This document shows, in pieces, positions 16,340 to 28,656 of a stretch of 64,000 bases of DNA. Origin of the DNA: Rhodopseudomonas sp. BAL398 (GTDB lineage: Bacteria > Pseudomonadota > Alphaproteobacteria > Rhizobiales > Xanthobacteraceae); the NCBI RefSeq assembly GCF_033001325.1, contig NZ_CP133111.1, forward strand, positions 3,612,501 through 3,676,500. The letters are read 5' to 3'. Each line of letters begins with the position of its first letter. The first letter of the stretch is position 1. A program made the translations under genes and the position numbers. The notes beneath the pieces are model-generated. The model was not told the origin of the DNA, ran no database searches, and saw only the letters and a program-made list of their open reading frames with translations.

Positions 16340-18501
16340 ACCGGCTGAATCTGGAAATCGAAACCAGCGCGCCGGCCGCGCGCGACCCGTTGCCGCCGGA
16401 AGCGCCGCTCGCCATGCCGGTCCAGTCATTGGGCACAGTCGCGCGCAATGACTCTGGCGAAGGCGTGGCGATCGGGACCCGCGTTCCCCATTGGCGGCGG
16501 GCATTGATCATGCTCGCCACCGCGGCGGTGACCTGCCCGGGCATCTACGAGATGTATCAGGTGCTGCAGGTCGGCGGCGTCACTATCCTGGAAGGCATCG
16601 TGCTGGCGCTGTTTGCCGCGCTGTTCGCCTGGGTGGCGCTGTCATTCGTCTCAGCGCTGGCCGGCTTCGCAGCACTGCTGAGCGGATGGCGCGACGATCT
16701 CGGCGTCGCCGGCGACGGCCCGCTGCCGGCGTTTTCCCTCCGCGTCGCGATGCTAATGCCGACTTATAACGAAGAGCCACAGGCGGTGTTTGCGCGGCTG
16801 CAGGCGACCCGCGAATCGGCCGACGCGACCGGCTTCGGCACGCAATTCGACTGGTTCATCCTGAGCGATACCACTGATCCGGCGGTGTGGGTGGCGGAGG
16901 AGAAATGCTATCTCGCGCTCGCCGCGGCGGGCGGCAATTTGTACTATCGCCACCGCAAGGACAATCACGCGCGCAAATCGGGCAATATCGAGGACTGGGT
17001 CAAACGCTTCGGCGGCCATTACGATTGCATGATCATCCTGGATGCCGACAGCGTGATGACCGGCGATGCCCTGGTCCGGCTGGCCGCGGCGATGCAGCGC
17101 AATCCGCATGTCGGGCTGATTCAGACCCTGCCGATCGTGGTCAATGCGCGGACGCTGTTCGCCCGGCTGCAGCAATTTGCCGGTCGGATGTACGGCCCGA
17201 TGATCGCCGCCGGCATCGCCTGGTGGCACGGCTCCGAAAGCAATTACTGGGGCCACAACGCGATCATTCGGGTCGCGGCTTTCGCAACCGCCGCCGGCCT
17301 GCCGACGCTGCCCGGACGCAAGCCGTTCGGCGGCGATATTCTGAGCCATGATTTCGTCGAGGCGGCGCTGATGCGCCGCGCCGGCTGGCACATCCACATG
17401 GCGCCGACGCTGCGCGGCTCCTACGAGGAATGCCCGCCGTCGCTGCTCGATTTCGCCGCCCGCGACCGGCGCTGGTGTCAGGGCAATCTGCAGCACAGCA
17501 AGGTGCTGCCGGCGCGCGGCCTGCATTGGGTGTCGCGGCTGCATTTCCTCACCGGCATCGGCTCCTACATCACCGCCCCGATGTGGCTGGCCTTCCTGGT
17601 CGCCGGCATCCTGATTTCGTTGCAGGCGCAGTTCGTGCGGCCCGAATATTTCCCCAAGGGGTATTCGCTATTTCCGCACTGGCCGGCGCAGGACCCGGTG
17701 CGCGCCGCCTGGGTGTTCGCCGGCACCATGGGACTGCTGATCTTCCCGAAGCTGCTGGCGCTGTTTCTGGTCGTGATCCGGCGCGAGCAGCGGCTCGGTT
17801 TCGGCGGCGGCTGGCGGGCCACCGGCGGCCTGCTGTTTGAAACCCTGGTGTCGAGCCTGACCGCGCCGGTGATGATGGTGTTTCAATCTTCGGCGGTCGC
17901 CGGAATTCTGATGGGGCGTGATTCCGGCTGGAGCGTGCAGCATCGCGACGACGGCGCCATCCCGCTGCGCGAAATCGCCCGCCGCTACGCTGCGCCGTCC
18001 TGGCTCGGCGTCGGGATGACGGTCGCGGCCGTGCTGGTTTCGTGGCCACTGCTGCTGTGGATGACCCCCGTCATCGTCGGTCTTGTCCTGGCAATTCCCG
18101 TGGCGATGTGGACCGGCCGAACGGCGAGCAAGCCGAAAGGTACGGGACTTCTGGTGACTCCGGACGGCGCCGCGACGCTGCCGATCCTTGCCCGGGTGCA
18201 CGACATCCGGGCAAGTCTCAGCGAAACCGAGTCCGCCGAGGATCCGCTCATCGCGTTGCGTCGCGATGACGCTCTACGCGAACTCCACCTCGCCGGCCTG
18301 GCACATCAACCCGCCCGCCAACGCGGCCGCGTCGACCCGGCGCTGGCGCTGGCCCGCGTCCGGATCGACGACGCCCATTGCATCGCCGAAATCGTCGAAT
18401 GGCTGGACAAGCCCGAAATGCGCGCGACCCTGGGTGACCGCGACACCCTGCTGCAGGCGATCGGCATGCGTGACACCGCAAGCGATCCTTCGGCCAACTG
18501 A
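16327..18501 (+). CDS. opgH: OpgH (MdoH), membrane glucan glucosyltransferase
   Basis: A 724-residue inner-membrane GT2 glucosyltransferase that polymerises the beta-glucan backbone of periplasmic glucans from UDP-glucose. Two N-terminal membrane helices precede the catalytic domain, which has LMPTYNEEP, the metal-binding ILDADSVM and the acceptor motif RDRRWCQGNLQH. About six membrane helices follow. It is shorter than E. coli OpgH (847) in both ends. The ATG at 16327 lies inside the last codons of opgG, so the two are translationally coupled. Confidence 0.92.
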   Translation: MDALNRLNLEIETSAPAARDPLPPEAPLAMPVQSLGTVARNDSGEGVAIGTRVPHWRRALIMLATAAVTCPGIYEMYQVLQVGGVTILEGIVLALFAALFAWVALSFVSALAGFAALLSGWRDDLGVAGDGPLPAFSLRVAMLMPTYNEEPQAVFARLQATRESADATGFGTQFDWFILSDTTDPAVWVAEEKCYLALAAAGGNLYYRHRKDNHARKSGNIEDWVKRFGGHYDCMIILDADSVMTGDALVRLAAAMQRNPHVGLIQTLPIVVNARTLFARLQQFAGRMYGPMIAAGIAWWHGSESNYWGHNAIIRVAAFATAAGLPTLPGRKPFGGDILSHDFVEAALMRRAGWHIHMAPTLRGSYEECPPSLLDFAARDRRWCQGNLQHSKVLPARGLHWVSRLHFLTGIGSYITAPMWLAFLVAGILISLQAQFVRPEYFPKGYSLFPHWPAQDPVRAAWVFAGTMGLLIFPKLLALFLVVIRREQRLGFGGGWRATGGLLFETLVSSLTAPVMMVFQSSAVAGILMGRDSGWSVQHRDDGAIPLREIARRYAAPSWLGVGMTVAAVLVSWPLLLWMTPVIVGLVLAIPVAMWTGRTASKPKGTGLLVTPDGAATLPILARVHDIRASLSETESAEDPLIALRRDDALRELHLAGLAHQPARQRGRVDPALALARVRIDDAHCIAEIVEWLDKPEMRATLGDRDTLLQAIGMRDTASDPSAN

Positions 18502-18543
18502 CACAGGCCGACTCCGCCTCGGCCACGACGACAGCCGCGGCGA

Positions 18544-18609
18544 CAGGATGTACCGCACCGGCCCAACCAGCAGCGTCAGCGTGGTCGACGACATGATGTT
18601 GCCGATCAC
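18544..18609 (-). pseudogene. Relic of the C-terminus of a CzcA-type RND pump
   Basis: On the minus strand 22 codons read VIGNIMSSTTLTLLVGPVRYIL. This matches [22 protein letters not shown] in the intact CzcA of this window (about 24526-24591) at 16 of 22 positions, and the DNA is also similar. Nothing else of a pump surrounds it: upstream and downstream frames are unrelated. It is the remnant of a deleted RND gene left between opgH and the binding-protein gene. Confidence 0.7.
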
Positions 18610-18684
18610 TCAGCGCCCAAAGGCGGGCGCCGAGGATCTATCGCTTTCCCAACGCACTCTATGAGGTGAGTTGGCGTGGTGAGG

Positions 18685-19926
18685 TTAGTTCGATTCAATG
18701 GGCGTCTGTCGGCCGGATATGATCTCGCCGAACCTTTCCCAGCTCTGGCCCTTGAATCTGATCAGTTGCAGATCCTGAATGGGGCCGAAATCATTGGCGC
18801 TGGTGTTCATCTTGATGCCGGGCAGCAAGCCGTCGAGTTCGACATCCTTCAATGAGCCCGCCTGCTTCATGACGTTCTTGCGTGTCAGATCGTCGCCGCA
18901 GGCTTTCAGGACATAGACGAGGGATTGGGCAGCCGAATATCCGGTCAGGACCAGCACGTCATTACGATTCCCCTTGGGATAGTATTTGGCGAGGAATTCG
19001 TCGAAGCGACGGATACCAGGATCGTCCTTCCACTGGGGGTCGGTCGGGTCCTTCAAATAGGTGGCGGAAATAATGCCCTGGCCGTTCTCTATGCCGGCAG
19101 GCTTCATCACGCTCGCGACCGAGATCGAGACGCTGGTCATGACGTGCATCGGCTTCCAGCCGATTTCGGCCATTTTCTTGATGGCTTGCGCGGCGAATTT
19201 CGGGGTCGCAAAGTTGACGAGGACGTCGGCATTGGCCGAGCGCATTTTGACGATATGCGAATCGATCGTCGGCTCCGAGGTCTCGTAGCTTTCCTCGGCC
19301 ACGATCATGGAGTTCGCCTTTTCACCCAACCCGTCCCTGAAGCCCTTTCTGAAATCTACGCCGGAATCGTCATTCTGGAAGAACACGGCGATCTTGGCGT
19401 CGGGCTTCTCCTTCAGGATGAATCTGGCGAAGATGCGGGCCTCGCTCTGGTAATTGGGCTGCCAGCCGGTAGTCCACGGGAAGTGCTTCGGGTCGTTCCA
19501 TTTCGTAGCTCCGCTGGAGACGAAGAGCTGCGGCACCTTTTTCACATTCATGTATTTGTGGATGGCGCTGTTGGTGGGCGTTCCCAGGGCGTGGAAAATC
19601 AGCAGTACCTCATCGCTCTCGACCAGCTTGCGCGCCTGCTCGACAGTCTTTGGCGGGCTGTAGGCATCGTCATAGGAGATGAAATTGACCTTGCGCCCGT
19701 TGATGCCGCCTTGGTCGTTGATCATTTTCATGTAGGCGGCTTCGGTCTCGCCGATTACCCCATAGGCGGAAAGCGGGCCGCTATACGGCATGATGTTGCC
19801 GATCTTGATCTCGCTGTCGGTGGCGCCAACGTCGTATTTTTTCTGCGCCAAGACACTGGTGCTGGCGCCGACGGACAGCGCGATAGATAGCGGGATGACC
19901 CGCCAGAGAAGCTTGCTGAACGACAT
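18685..19926 (-). CDS. LivK-type (branched-chain amino acid class) ABC substrate-binding protein
   Basis: A 413-residue periplasmic binding protein with signal peptide ending STSVLAQ. The type I fold of the LivK/HAAT family is seen from IKIGNIMPYSGPLSAYG, with GGINGRKVNFISYDDAYSP, and a ligand-side block VPQLFVSSGATKWNDP. Members bind amino acids, aromatic acids or amides for a Liv-type transporter, but no permease or ATPase gene is nearby. It is divergent from the PhyH-ADH-MetX-GntR set with 153 bp between, and may bind that pathway's substrate. Confidence 0.85.
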   Translation of the reverse strand: MSFSKLLWRVIPLSIALSVGASTSVLAQKKYDVGATDSEIKIGNIMPYSGPLSAYGVIGETEAAYMKMINDQGGINGRKVNFISYDDAYSPPKTVEQARKLVESDEVLLIFHALGTPTNSAIHKYMNVKKVPQLFVSSGATKWNDPKHFPWTTGWQPNYQSEARIFARFILKEKPDAKIAVFFQNDDSGVDFRKGFRDGLGEKANSMIVAEESYETSEPTIDSHIVKMRSANADVLVNFATPKFAAQAIKKMAEIGWKPMHVMTSVSISVASVMKPAGIENGQGIISATYLKDPTDPQWKDDPGIRRFDEFLAKYYPKGNRNDVLVLTGYSAAQSLVYVLKACGDDLTRKNVMKQAGSLKDVELDGLLPGIKMNTSANDFGPIQDLQLIRFKGQSWERFGEIISGRQTPIESN

Positions 19927-20035
19927 TCTATTCTCCTTGGGCTTTCGGGTCGCTTGAATGCGCCTCTGTTCGCTTTATCCCGGTCGACCGACAGGCGGGG
20001 CAGCCAGGATCAGCTTGACAACCAACCCTGTCATT

Positions 20036-20059
20036 AATGTACAGTGGATGCAATGTACA
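20036..20059. promoter_or_regulatory. Candidate operator: two AATGTACA boxes in a divergent promoter
   Basis: AATGTACA occurs at 20036-20043 and again at 20052-20059, a 16-bp step. TTGACA at 20015-20020 is 17 bp upstream of TGTACA at 20038-20043, so the first box overlaps the -10 of a possible promoter reading toward the PhyH gene. The GntR-family protein encoded at 23120-24133 is the natural candidate to bind it. This is an inference from position and symmetry. Confidence 0.45.
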
Positions 20060-20079
20060 TTTTAAAAGGGAGAGCAGGA

Positions 20080-20904
20080 ATGCCCAAGGTTCTGTCGTCT
20101 GCGCAGATCGATGGTTTCTGGAAGGACGGATATGTGGCGCCGGTTCGAGCGATCTCGACGGACCGCGCCGCCGCCATGCGCAAGGAGCTCGAGGCGTTTG
20201 AGAGCAGCACTGGCGGACCGCTCAGCGGACCGTTCCGCAACCGCAGCCATCTGCTGTTCACCTGGCTCAATGAGCTGATCCGCGACGAACATATCGTCGA
20301 TGCAATCGAAGATCTGTACGGCGAAAACCTGCTGTGCTGGGCCAGCAGTTTCTTCATCAAGGAGCCGGAGGATCCGTCTTTCGTATCGTGGCATCAGGAC
20401 TCCACCTATTGGGGCCTGTCGAGCCCCGATGTGGTCACAGCCTGGATCGCGCTGTCCGAAAGCAACAAGGCGAACGGAGCGCTGGAGGTGGTGCCCGGCT
20501 CGCATTTGCAGGATCAGATTCCGCACCGTGACACGTTTTCCAAGAACAACATGCTGACGCGGGGGCAAGAGGTCGCCGTCGACGTCGACCCGAAATCGGC
20601 GGTGATGCTCGAACTCGAGCCGGGCGAGATGTCGCTGCATCATGTCCGGCTGATTCACGGATCGGCCCCCAATCCCTCGAAACGCCGCCGCATCGGCTTC
20701 GCGATCCGTTATATGCCGACATCGGTCCGTCAGCTCGAAGGAGAAGACAGCGCCTCGCTGGTTCGCGGCGTCGACGCCGAGGCGACCTTCGAGCACGAGC
20801 CGATCCCCACCCGCGACATGGATCCTGTGGCGGTCGACTTTCATCGCAGGCAGCACGAACGCTCGATGAAGATCCTCTACCGCGGCGCGCAGGTTCCCGC
20901 ATAA
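20080..20904 (+). CDS. Phytanoyl-CoA dioxygenase (PhyH)-family Fe(II)/2-oxoglutarate oxygenase
   Basis: A 274-residue double-stranded beta-helix oxygenase. The iron ligands of the family are readable: HQD in VSWHQDSTYWGL and the distal His in HVRLIHGSAPNPS, with the Arg that binds 2-oxoglutarate in RRRIGFAIRYMP. The start ATG at 20080 follows a GGGAGAGCAGGA ribosome site; an in-frame ATG 12 codons earlier lies inside the promoter repeat and is not used. PhyH-family enzymes hydroxylate varied small acids or amines. It is the first gene of a plus-strand operon with an alcohol dehydrogenase, a MetX-like enzyme and a regulator. Confidence 0.85.
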   Translation: MPKVLSSAQIDGFWKDGYVAPVRAISTDRAAAMRKELEAFESSTGGPLSGPFRNRSHLLFTWLNELIRDEHIVDAIEDLYGENLLCWASSFFIKEPEDPSFVSWHQDSTYWGLSSPDVVTAWIALSESNKANGALEVVPGSHLQDQIPHRDTFSKNNMLTRGQEVAVDVDPKSAVMLELEPGEMSLHHVRLIHGSAPNPSKRRRIGFAIRYMPTSVRQLEGEDSASLVRGVDAEATFEHEPIPTRDMDPVAVDFHRRQHERSMKILYRGAQVPA

Positions 20905-20925
20905 CCACGGAAGTTCTAGGCGACA

Positions 20926-22023
20926 ATGGCATTTCAGGCCGCGGTACTGAGGACGTTCGACGCCCCGTTGTCGATCGAGACGTTGGACGTCAGAGGCCTG
21001 CGGGACAGCGATGTCGTTGTCAGGATTGCGGCCGCGAGCCTTTGCCATACCGATCTCGAAGCGGTCAGGGGACAGTTGGGAGGCCCGCTTCCCGTCGTCC
21101 CCGGCCATGAGGCGGCCGGCGTGGTGGAATGGACCGGCAGCGCCGTCCAGCGCTGCAGGCCGGGCGACCACGCCATCCTGTCGTGGAATCCAAATTGCGG
21201 TCACTGTTACTATTGCGCGAGGCGGCAGCCTATCCTGTGCCAGCAATATCGCGACAATGCGCCCGCCGCGTTTCACTTCGACGGTCAGCCCCGCCTGTTT
21301 GGCGATGACACGCCGATCCACCAATTGATGTACACCGGGGCGTTCGCCGAACTGGCCGTGCTGTCGGAGGACTGCGTCATCCCGGTTTCGAAGGATATCC
21401 CCTTCGACCGTGCCTGTCTGATCGGCTGCGGGCTGATGACCGGCGTCGGGGCGGTCCTCAATGTCGCCAAAGTAGTGAAGGGGTCGCGTGTCAGCGTCCT
21501 CGGTTGTGGCGCCGTTGGACTATCTGCAATCCAGGGTGCGCGACTGGCGGGAGCCGAGCGCATCATTGCGATCGACCGCGATCCGCGGAAGCTCACCTTG
21601 GCCGCCCTGCTCGGGGCTACCCACACCCTGACGGCGGATGACTCGCTATTGGCGCTACACGCCGATCACACCGACGGACGCGGCGCCGATTTCGTGTTCG
21701 AGGCCGCCGGAAGCCCCCAGGCATTCCAGTCGAGCCTCGACATCGTGCGCCCCGGCGGCAGCGTGGTCTGGCTTGGAAAATTGCCCGCGACTCAGCCGCT
21801 ATCGCTGCGGTGGGGCTCTTTGATGGGCGAGAAGAACATCGTCCGGGCGAGCTATGGCGGCGCCGTTCCGGCGCGCGACTTTCCCTTGCTGGTCGACGCC
21901 TATCTGGCAGGAAACCTCAAGCTCGACGAATATATCACCAGCCGGATCCGTCTCGCCGACATCAATGACGCCCTGGACCGGCTCCACCGCGGCCTTGAAA
22001 TACGCTCGGTCATTCAATTTTAG
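20926..22023 (+). CDS. Zinc-dependent alcohol dehydrogenase (class III/AdhC-like)
   Basis: A 365-residue MDR dehydrogenase. Catalytic zinc ligands are in SLCHTDLE (Cys, His region) and GHEAAGVVE. The structural zinc lobe is present as NCGHCYYCARRQPILC. The coenzyme domain has VSVLGCGAVGLSAIQGARLAGA with Asp after IIAID, indicating NAD(H). The distance from the PhyH stop is 21 bases. It should oxidise a hydroxylated product of the pathway; the true substrate is unknown. Confidence 0.88.
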   Translation: MAFQAAVLRTFDAPLSIETLDVRGLRDSDVVVRIAAASLCHTDLEAVRGQLGGPLPVVPGHEAAGVVEWTGSAVQRCRPGDHAILSWNPNCGHCYYCARRQPILCQQYRDNAPAAFHFDGQPRLFGDDTPIHQLMYTGAFAELAVLSEDCVIPVSKDIPFDRACLIGCGLMTGVGAVLNVAKVVKGSRVSVLGCGAVGLSAIQGARLAGAERIIAIDRDPRKLTLAALLGATHTLTADDSLLALHADHTDGRGADFVFEAAGSPQAFQSSLDIVRPGGSVVWLGKLPATQPLSLRWGSLMGEKNIVRASYGGAVPARDFPLLVDAYLAGNLKLDEYITSRIRLADINDALDRLHRGLEIRSVIQF

Positions 22024-22035
22024 GAATTGCAGCTA

Positions 22036-23061
22036 ATGCATCCCCCCATGCAAGCCGACTGGATCGATGCGCCGCATGACCGGCTTCGCGTAGCACGGCT
22101 GGATCTTGAGAGCGGCGAATCGATCGACGATTTCGAGCTTAGCTACGCCGTCCATGGAGATCCGGCCAGCCTCCTTCCGGTGACTGTTGCCCTCTGTGCC
22201 ATCGGCAGCAGCCATCACCGCTTGGATTTCCTGATCGGAGACGGCAAGGCACTGGACCCTCGCCGCACCAGAATTCTGGCGATCGATGCGATCGGCAACG
22301 GGCTGAGCAGTTCGCCGTCGTTGTCGCAACGCCAGGCCAGGACGGATTTTCCCCGCTTCACCATTCGCGACATGGTCAACAGTCAGAAATTGCTGATCGA
22401 CCATCTCGGCATCGATGTCGTCGACCTGGTGATCGGCGCCTCAATGGGCGGAATGCAAGCCCTGCAATGGGCGGTGTCCTATCCCGAGCGTGTCAACAAG
22501 GTCGTAGCTATGACGCCGATGGCCAAATCCACCGCTTGGTCGGGCGCCATCAACCACGCGGCGCGGCTCGCCCTGCAGAGCCATGCACCCGATCCGGTTA
22601 CTTGCCCGGACGAGCTCGCGCGGCGATGGGAAAGCTGGTCGGTCATTCTCCAACTGCTGTGCGCACGCACGCCTGCCAGCGTCGATCGTCAGTTTGCGAG
22701 TCCCGACGAGGTTCGGTCATGGCTGACGTCGCGGTCCAATCTTTGGATCGACCAGGGATTTGATCCGCTCGATTGGATCTATCAGTCCTGGGCCTATGAC
22801 GGGCACGATGTCGGCGGCACGCCCGGTTTTGCGGGCGATACGGCCGCCGCCTTGCGCGCGATTCGCGCCCGAACCTTGATTGTTCTGCCCTCGCTGGATC
22901 TCTACAATCCTGTCGAAGCAGGCCTCTGGGCGGCCGAGCAGATCCGCGATTGCGACTTGGTGCAGGTGGATACCGATGCCGGGCACATCATGGCCAGTGC
23001 GGCGGAGTCCGCGACCGCACGCCTGCTGAACCGACGAATTGCCGAGTTTTGCGCTAAGTGA
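22036..23061 (+). CDS. MetX-like alpha/beta hydrolase (homoserine O-acyltransferase family)
   Basis: A 341-residue alpha/beta-hydrolase of the MetX family. The nucleophile elbow is GASMGGMQALQW, the acyl-pocket/oxyanion block AIDAIGNGLSSSPS precedes it, and the catalytic Asp and His lie near LPSLDLYNP and DTDAGHIM. True homoserine acyltransferases carry a longer lid and conserved NGG; here LCAIGSS replaces it, so it is more likely a hydrolase or acyltransferase on another substrate. The ATG at 22036 is chosen; an in-frame TTG lies three codons before. It follows the dehydrogenase by 12 bases. Confidence 0.75.
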   Translation: MHPPMQADWIDAPHDRLRVARLDLESGESIDDFELSYAVHGDPASLLPVTVALCAIGSSHHRLDFLIGDGKALDPRRTRILAIDAIGNGLSSSPSLSQRQARTDFPRFTIRDMVNSQKLLIDHLGIDVVDLVIGASMGGMQALQWAVSYPERVNKVVAMTPMAKSTAWSGAINHAARLALQSHAPDPVTCPDELARRWESWSVILQLLCARTPASVDRQFASPDEVRSWLTSRSNLWIDQGFDPLDWIYQSWAYDGHDVGGTPGFAGDTAAALRAIRARTLIVLPSLDLYNPVEAGLWAAEQIRDCDLVQVDTDAGHIMASAAESATARLLNRRIAEFCAK

Positions 23062-23119
23062 GATTGCGGGACCAGCGTTGGCCGATTCTCGCCGCGAGTC
23101 CCGGACGGTGAACGAGCAA

Positions 23120-24133
23120 ATGAAACCACAATCGACAGCCATGACCGACACGGTCGAAAAGACATCGATGCAGCAGAACACTTTTCTGTTGTTGAAGCGA
23201 ATGATCGACGAGGGACGGATTCGTCCCGGCGAGAAGCTGCTCGAAGCGCAAGTCGCCAAGGCCTTCGGGATCAGCCGTTCTCCCGCCCGGCACGCACTAC
23301 GGGCGCTGTGCGACGCAAAGATCGTTCTGGAGCTGGGCGGCCGCGGCTATCTGGTGGCGGGCTGTCCGGAAGCCGACGATGTCGGGCGGACGGCCTCGCT
23401 TGACGTATCTCGGATATTGCCCCTCCCGCAATGGGAGCGGGTCTATCAGAAACTCCAGCAGGAACTCTGCATCCGCGTGCTCTTTGATTCCGTACGGATT
23501 ATTGAAGCACCGCTCGCCGAATGCTTCGGCGTGAGCCGCACCGTTGCGCGCGACGTTCTGGGGCGCATGCACAGCTTGGGCGAAGTGAACAAGGATGGGC
23601 TCGGCCGCTGGATCGCCCCCAGGGTATCGGCCGAAAAGATCCGTGAACTGTTCGAAATGCGCGCCATATTGGAACCGGAGGCTTTACTTCGTGCCGCACC
23701 GCTGGTCGCGCGCGGAGAGCTGGAGCGCATGCGAAGCAATGTTCAGTCGACGATATCCGGCGGGCAGGTCGAGATCGGTACAGTCGGGCAGCTCGAGACC
23801 GACCTGCATATCAATCTTCTGGCCCACTGTCCCAATCGAGAGATTGTCAAGGCGCTCGGCAGAACACACCTGCTGTTCGTACCAAGTCTGTACTTGCTCA
23901 ATGCCAGCCTGCGCGTTCCCCGCGGCGACATGGACGACGCGCTTGATGAGCATCTCGAAATCATTGATCAATTGCTTGAACGAAACGTTCGCAAGGCGAC
24001 GGCTTCGCTGCGAATCCACCTGAACGAGGCGACGTCGCGCTGGCTTCGGCGTTTCGAGATTTTCGCCAAAGTCGATCGTTCTCCCCTGCCCGACTATCTC
24101 GTATCTCTTGGCGACGAGATTGACGTCGGCTGA
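23120..24133 (+). CDS. GntR-family regulator with two winged-helix domains
   Basis: The protein is about 337 residues, longer than usual GntR/FadR regulators (230-250). The first winged helix spans about residues 20-80 (ISRSPARHALRAL recognition helix). A second winged-helix-like segment lies at about 112-170 (FGVSRTVARDVLGRMHSLGEV). A helical FCD-type effector domain follows (MRAILEPEALLRAA, and ETDLHINLLAHCPN). The start is uncertain: ATG at 23120, a GTG at 23108 and an ATG at 23141 are in frame. It ends the PhyH operon and probably controls it and the divergent binding-protein gene. Confidence 0.8.
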   Translation: MKPQSTAMTDTVEKTSMQQNTFLLLKRMIDEGRIRPGEKLLEAQVAKAFGISRSPARHALRALCDAKIVLELGGRGYLVAGCPEADDVGRTASLDVSRILPLPQWERVYQKLQQELCIRVLFDSVRIIEAPLAECFGVSRTVARDVLGRMHSLGEVNKDGLGRWIAPRVSAEKIRELFEMRAILEPEALLRAAPLVARGELERMRSNVQSTISGGQVEIGTVGQLETDLHINLLAHCPNREIVKALGRTHLLFVPSLYLLNASLRVPRGDMDDALDEHLEIIDQLLERNVRKATASLRIHLNEATSRWLRRFEIFAKVDRSPLPDYLVSLGDEIDVG

Positions 24134-24441
24134 CGCAACGACAGCGCCCTGCCAGCCGGCAATTCGAGGCAGCCCGAAGGCCTCCGACTTCGGACCCAAT
24201 TCGATGTTCAAGCCCTTGCCGAGAGAAACCACAGGGAAACGGCAAGACGTTCCTTGATCGCAGATCGCAGCGCCTCGTTCGATCCCGATCGAGTTTCCGA
24301 AACAATGGCGGGCAGCGCTTAGAGCAATTCCGGTTCTGATAGGATCAGAACCGGAGCTCTAGATTCTTATTTTGACGCGTTTTCTTCACGCGAACCGGCG
24401 CCCACTTCGCTCGAAAACGCTCTAAGAAAATGAGACCGTTA
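24134..24441. other. Intergenic region between the GntR gene and czcA
   Basis: Both flanking genes end here (plus-strand gntR and minus-strand czcA). The first 185 bp hold nothing recognisable. The rest is the repeat element at 24319-24424, whose hairpins may also end transcription from both sides. Confidence 0.6.
24319..24424. repeat. Bradyrhizobiaceae-type intergenic palindromic repeat element
   Basis: The element starts AGAGCAATTCCGGTTCTGAT and ends TCGAAAACGCTCT. It contains a perfect 11-bp stem, CCGGTTCTGAT and ATCAGAACCGG around AGG (24330-24354). A second part carries GACGCGTTTTCTTCACGCGAACCGG. Sequences of this kind are scattered in intergenic DNA of Bradyrhizobium and Rhodopseudomonas genomes (from memory, not searched). 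The function is unknown; here it may serve as a bidirectional terminator. Confidence 0.7.
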
Positions 24442-27663
<3,222 letters not shown>

Positions 27664-28656
27664 CTAATGTTCATGGGATGCGGAGCCTTTGGACAACTCG
27701 GCCTTGACGATGAAACTGTTCTTGGCGGCGTATCTGTCGCCCTCGGACAGGCCGGAGACGATTTCCACTTGCTCGGGATCGCGCGCGCCGATTTCGACCT
27801 CGCGCGCCTCGAATTTGTCGCCATGCCTGACAAACACGACGCTGCGGTTCTCCAGCGTCTGCAAGGCTTCGGATCGCACCGCGACCGCGACGTCGTTGGC
27901 CGACAGAACCAGCCTGGCGGACACGAACAGGCCGGCCCGCAACCGCATCCCGGGATTGGGCAGCACGGCGCGGGCCAGAGCGCTCTGGGTATCGCTGCTA
28001 CCGATCGGCGAGATGTAGGACAGCTGCGACTCGATCGGCTCGCCGCCGTCGCCGACATCGACGATGACGGTGTCGCCGAGCTTGACCCGCGGCAGATCGC
28101 GTCGATAGACCGACAGGTCGACCCAGACCGTCGAGAGGTCGGCGACGGTGAAGGCCGGCTTCTGTTCGGACGCGTATTCGCCGAGCGAGATCTGGCGGGC
28201 GATCACGGTGCCGGAGATCGGCGCCCGGATGTCGTAAACGGTCAGACTTTGATTGCTTTCGATCTTGGCCAGCAATTCGCCCTTCTCGACCTGATCGCCG
28301 ATCCGCTTCCTGATATCGCGCACGACGCCCGCAAACCGCGGCGTGACCTGGACCAGCGTCTCCTGATTGGGCTGCAACACGCCGTTCAGCTTCAGCGCAT
28401 CGCGTAGCGTCGCGCTGGATGCGGCGAGGATCTCGATGCCGGCGGCAGCGGCTTTGGCATCGCTCATCGCGACGCCGTCGGAATCGTGGTCGTCATGGTC
28501 CCTATGGCCTTCTTTGGCCTCGTGGCCGTGTTCACTCTCGGCATGCCCGGGCTTGGCTGGATTCGGCAAAGACCCGGACGGTGCGAATGCGTAAACCCCG
28601 GCGATAGCAGCCAATGCGGCCACCACAGCCACGATGGCTTTTGACGTCGTCTTCAT
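27664..28656 (-). CDS. czcB: CzcB-type membrane fusion protein
   Basis: A 330-residue periplasmic adaptor with an N-terminal membrane anchor (about residues 7-25). A histidine/aspartate-rich stretch (HAESEHGHEAKEGHRDHDDHDSD) suggests metal binding. The lipoyl/barrel-sandwich halves are seen at QVTPRFAGVVRDIRKRIGDQVEKGELLAKIES and IRAPISGTVIARQISLGEY. It joins CzcA to the outer-membrane channel. Its start overlaps the end of czcC by 4 bases (ATGA). Confidence 0.92.
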   Translation of the reverse strand: MKTTSKAIVAVVAALAAIAGVYAFAPSGSLPNPAKPGHAESEHGHEAKEGHRDHDDHDSDGVAMSDAKAAAAGIEILAASSATLRDALKLNGVLQPNQETLVQVTPRFAGVVRDIRKRIGDQVEKGELLAKIESNQSLTVYDIRAPISGTVIARQISLGEYASEQKPAFTVADLSTVWVDLSVYRRDLPRVKLGDTVIVDVGDGGEPIESQLSYISPIGSSDTQSALARAVLPNPGMRLRAGLFVSARLVLSANDVAVAVRSEALQTLENRSVVFVRHGDKFEAREVEIGARDPEQVEIVSGLSEGDRYAAKNSFIVKAELSKGSASHEH

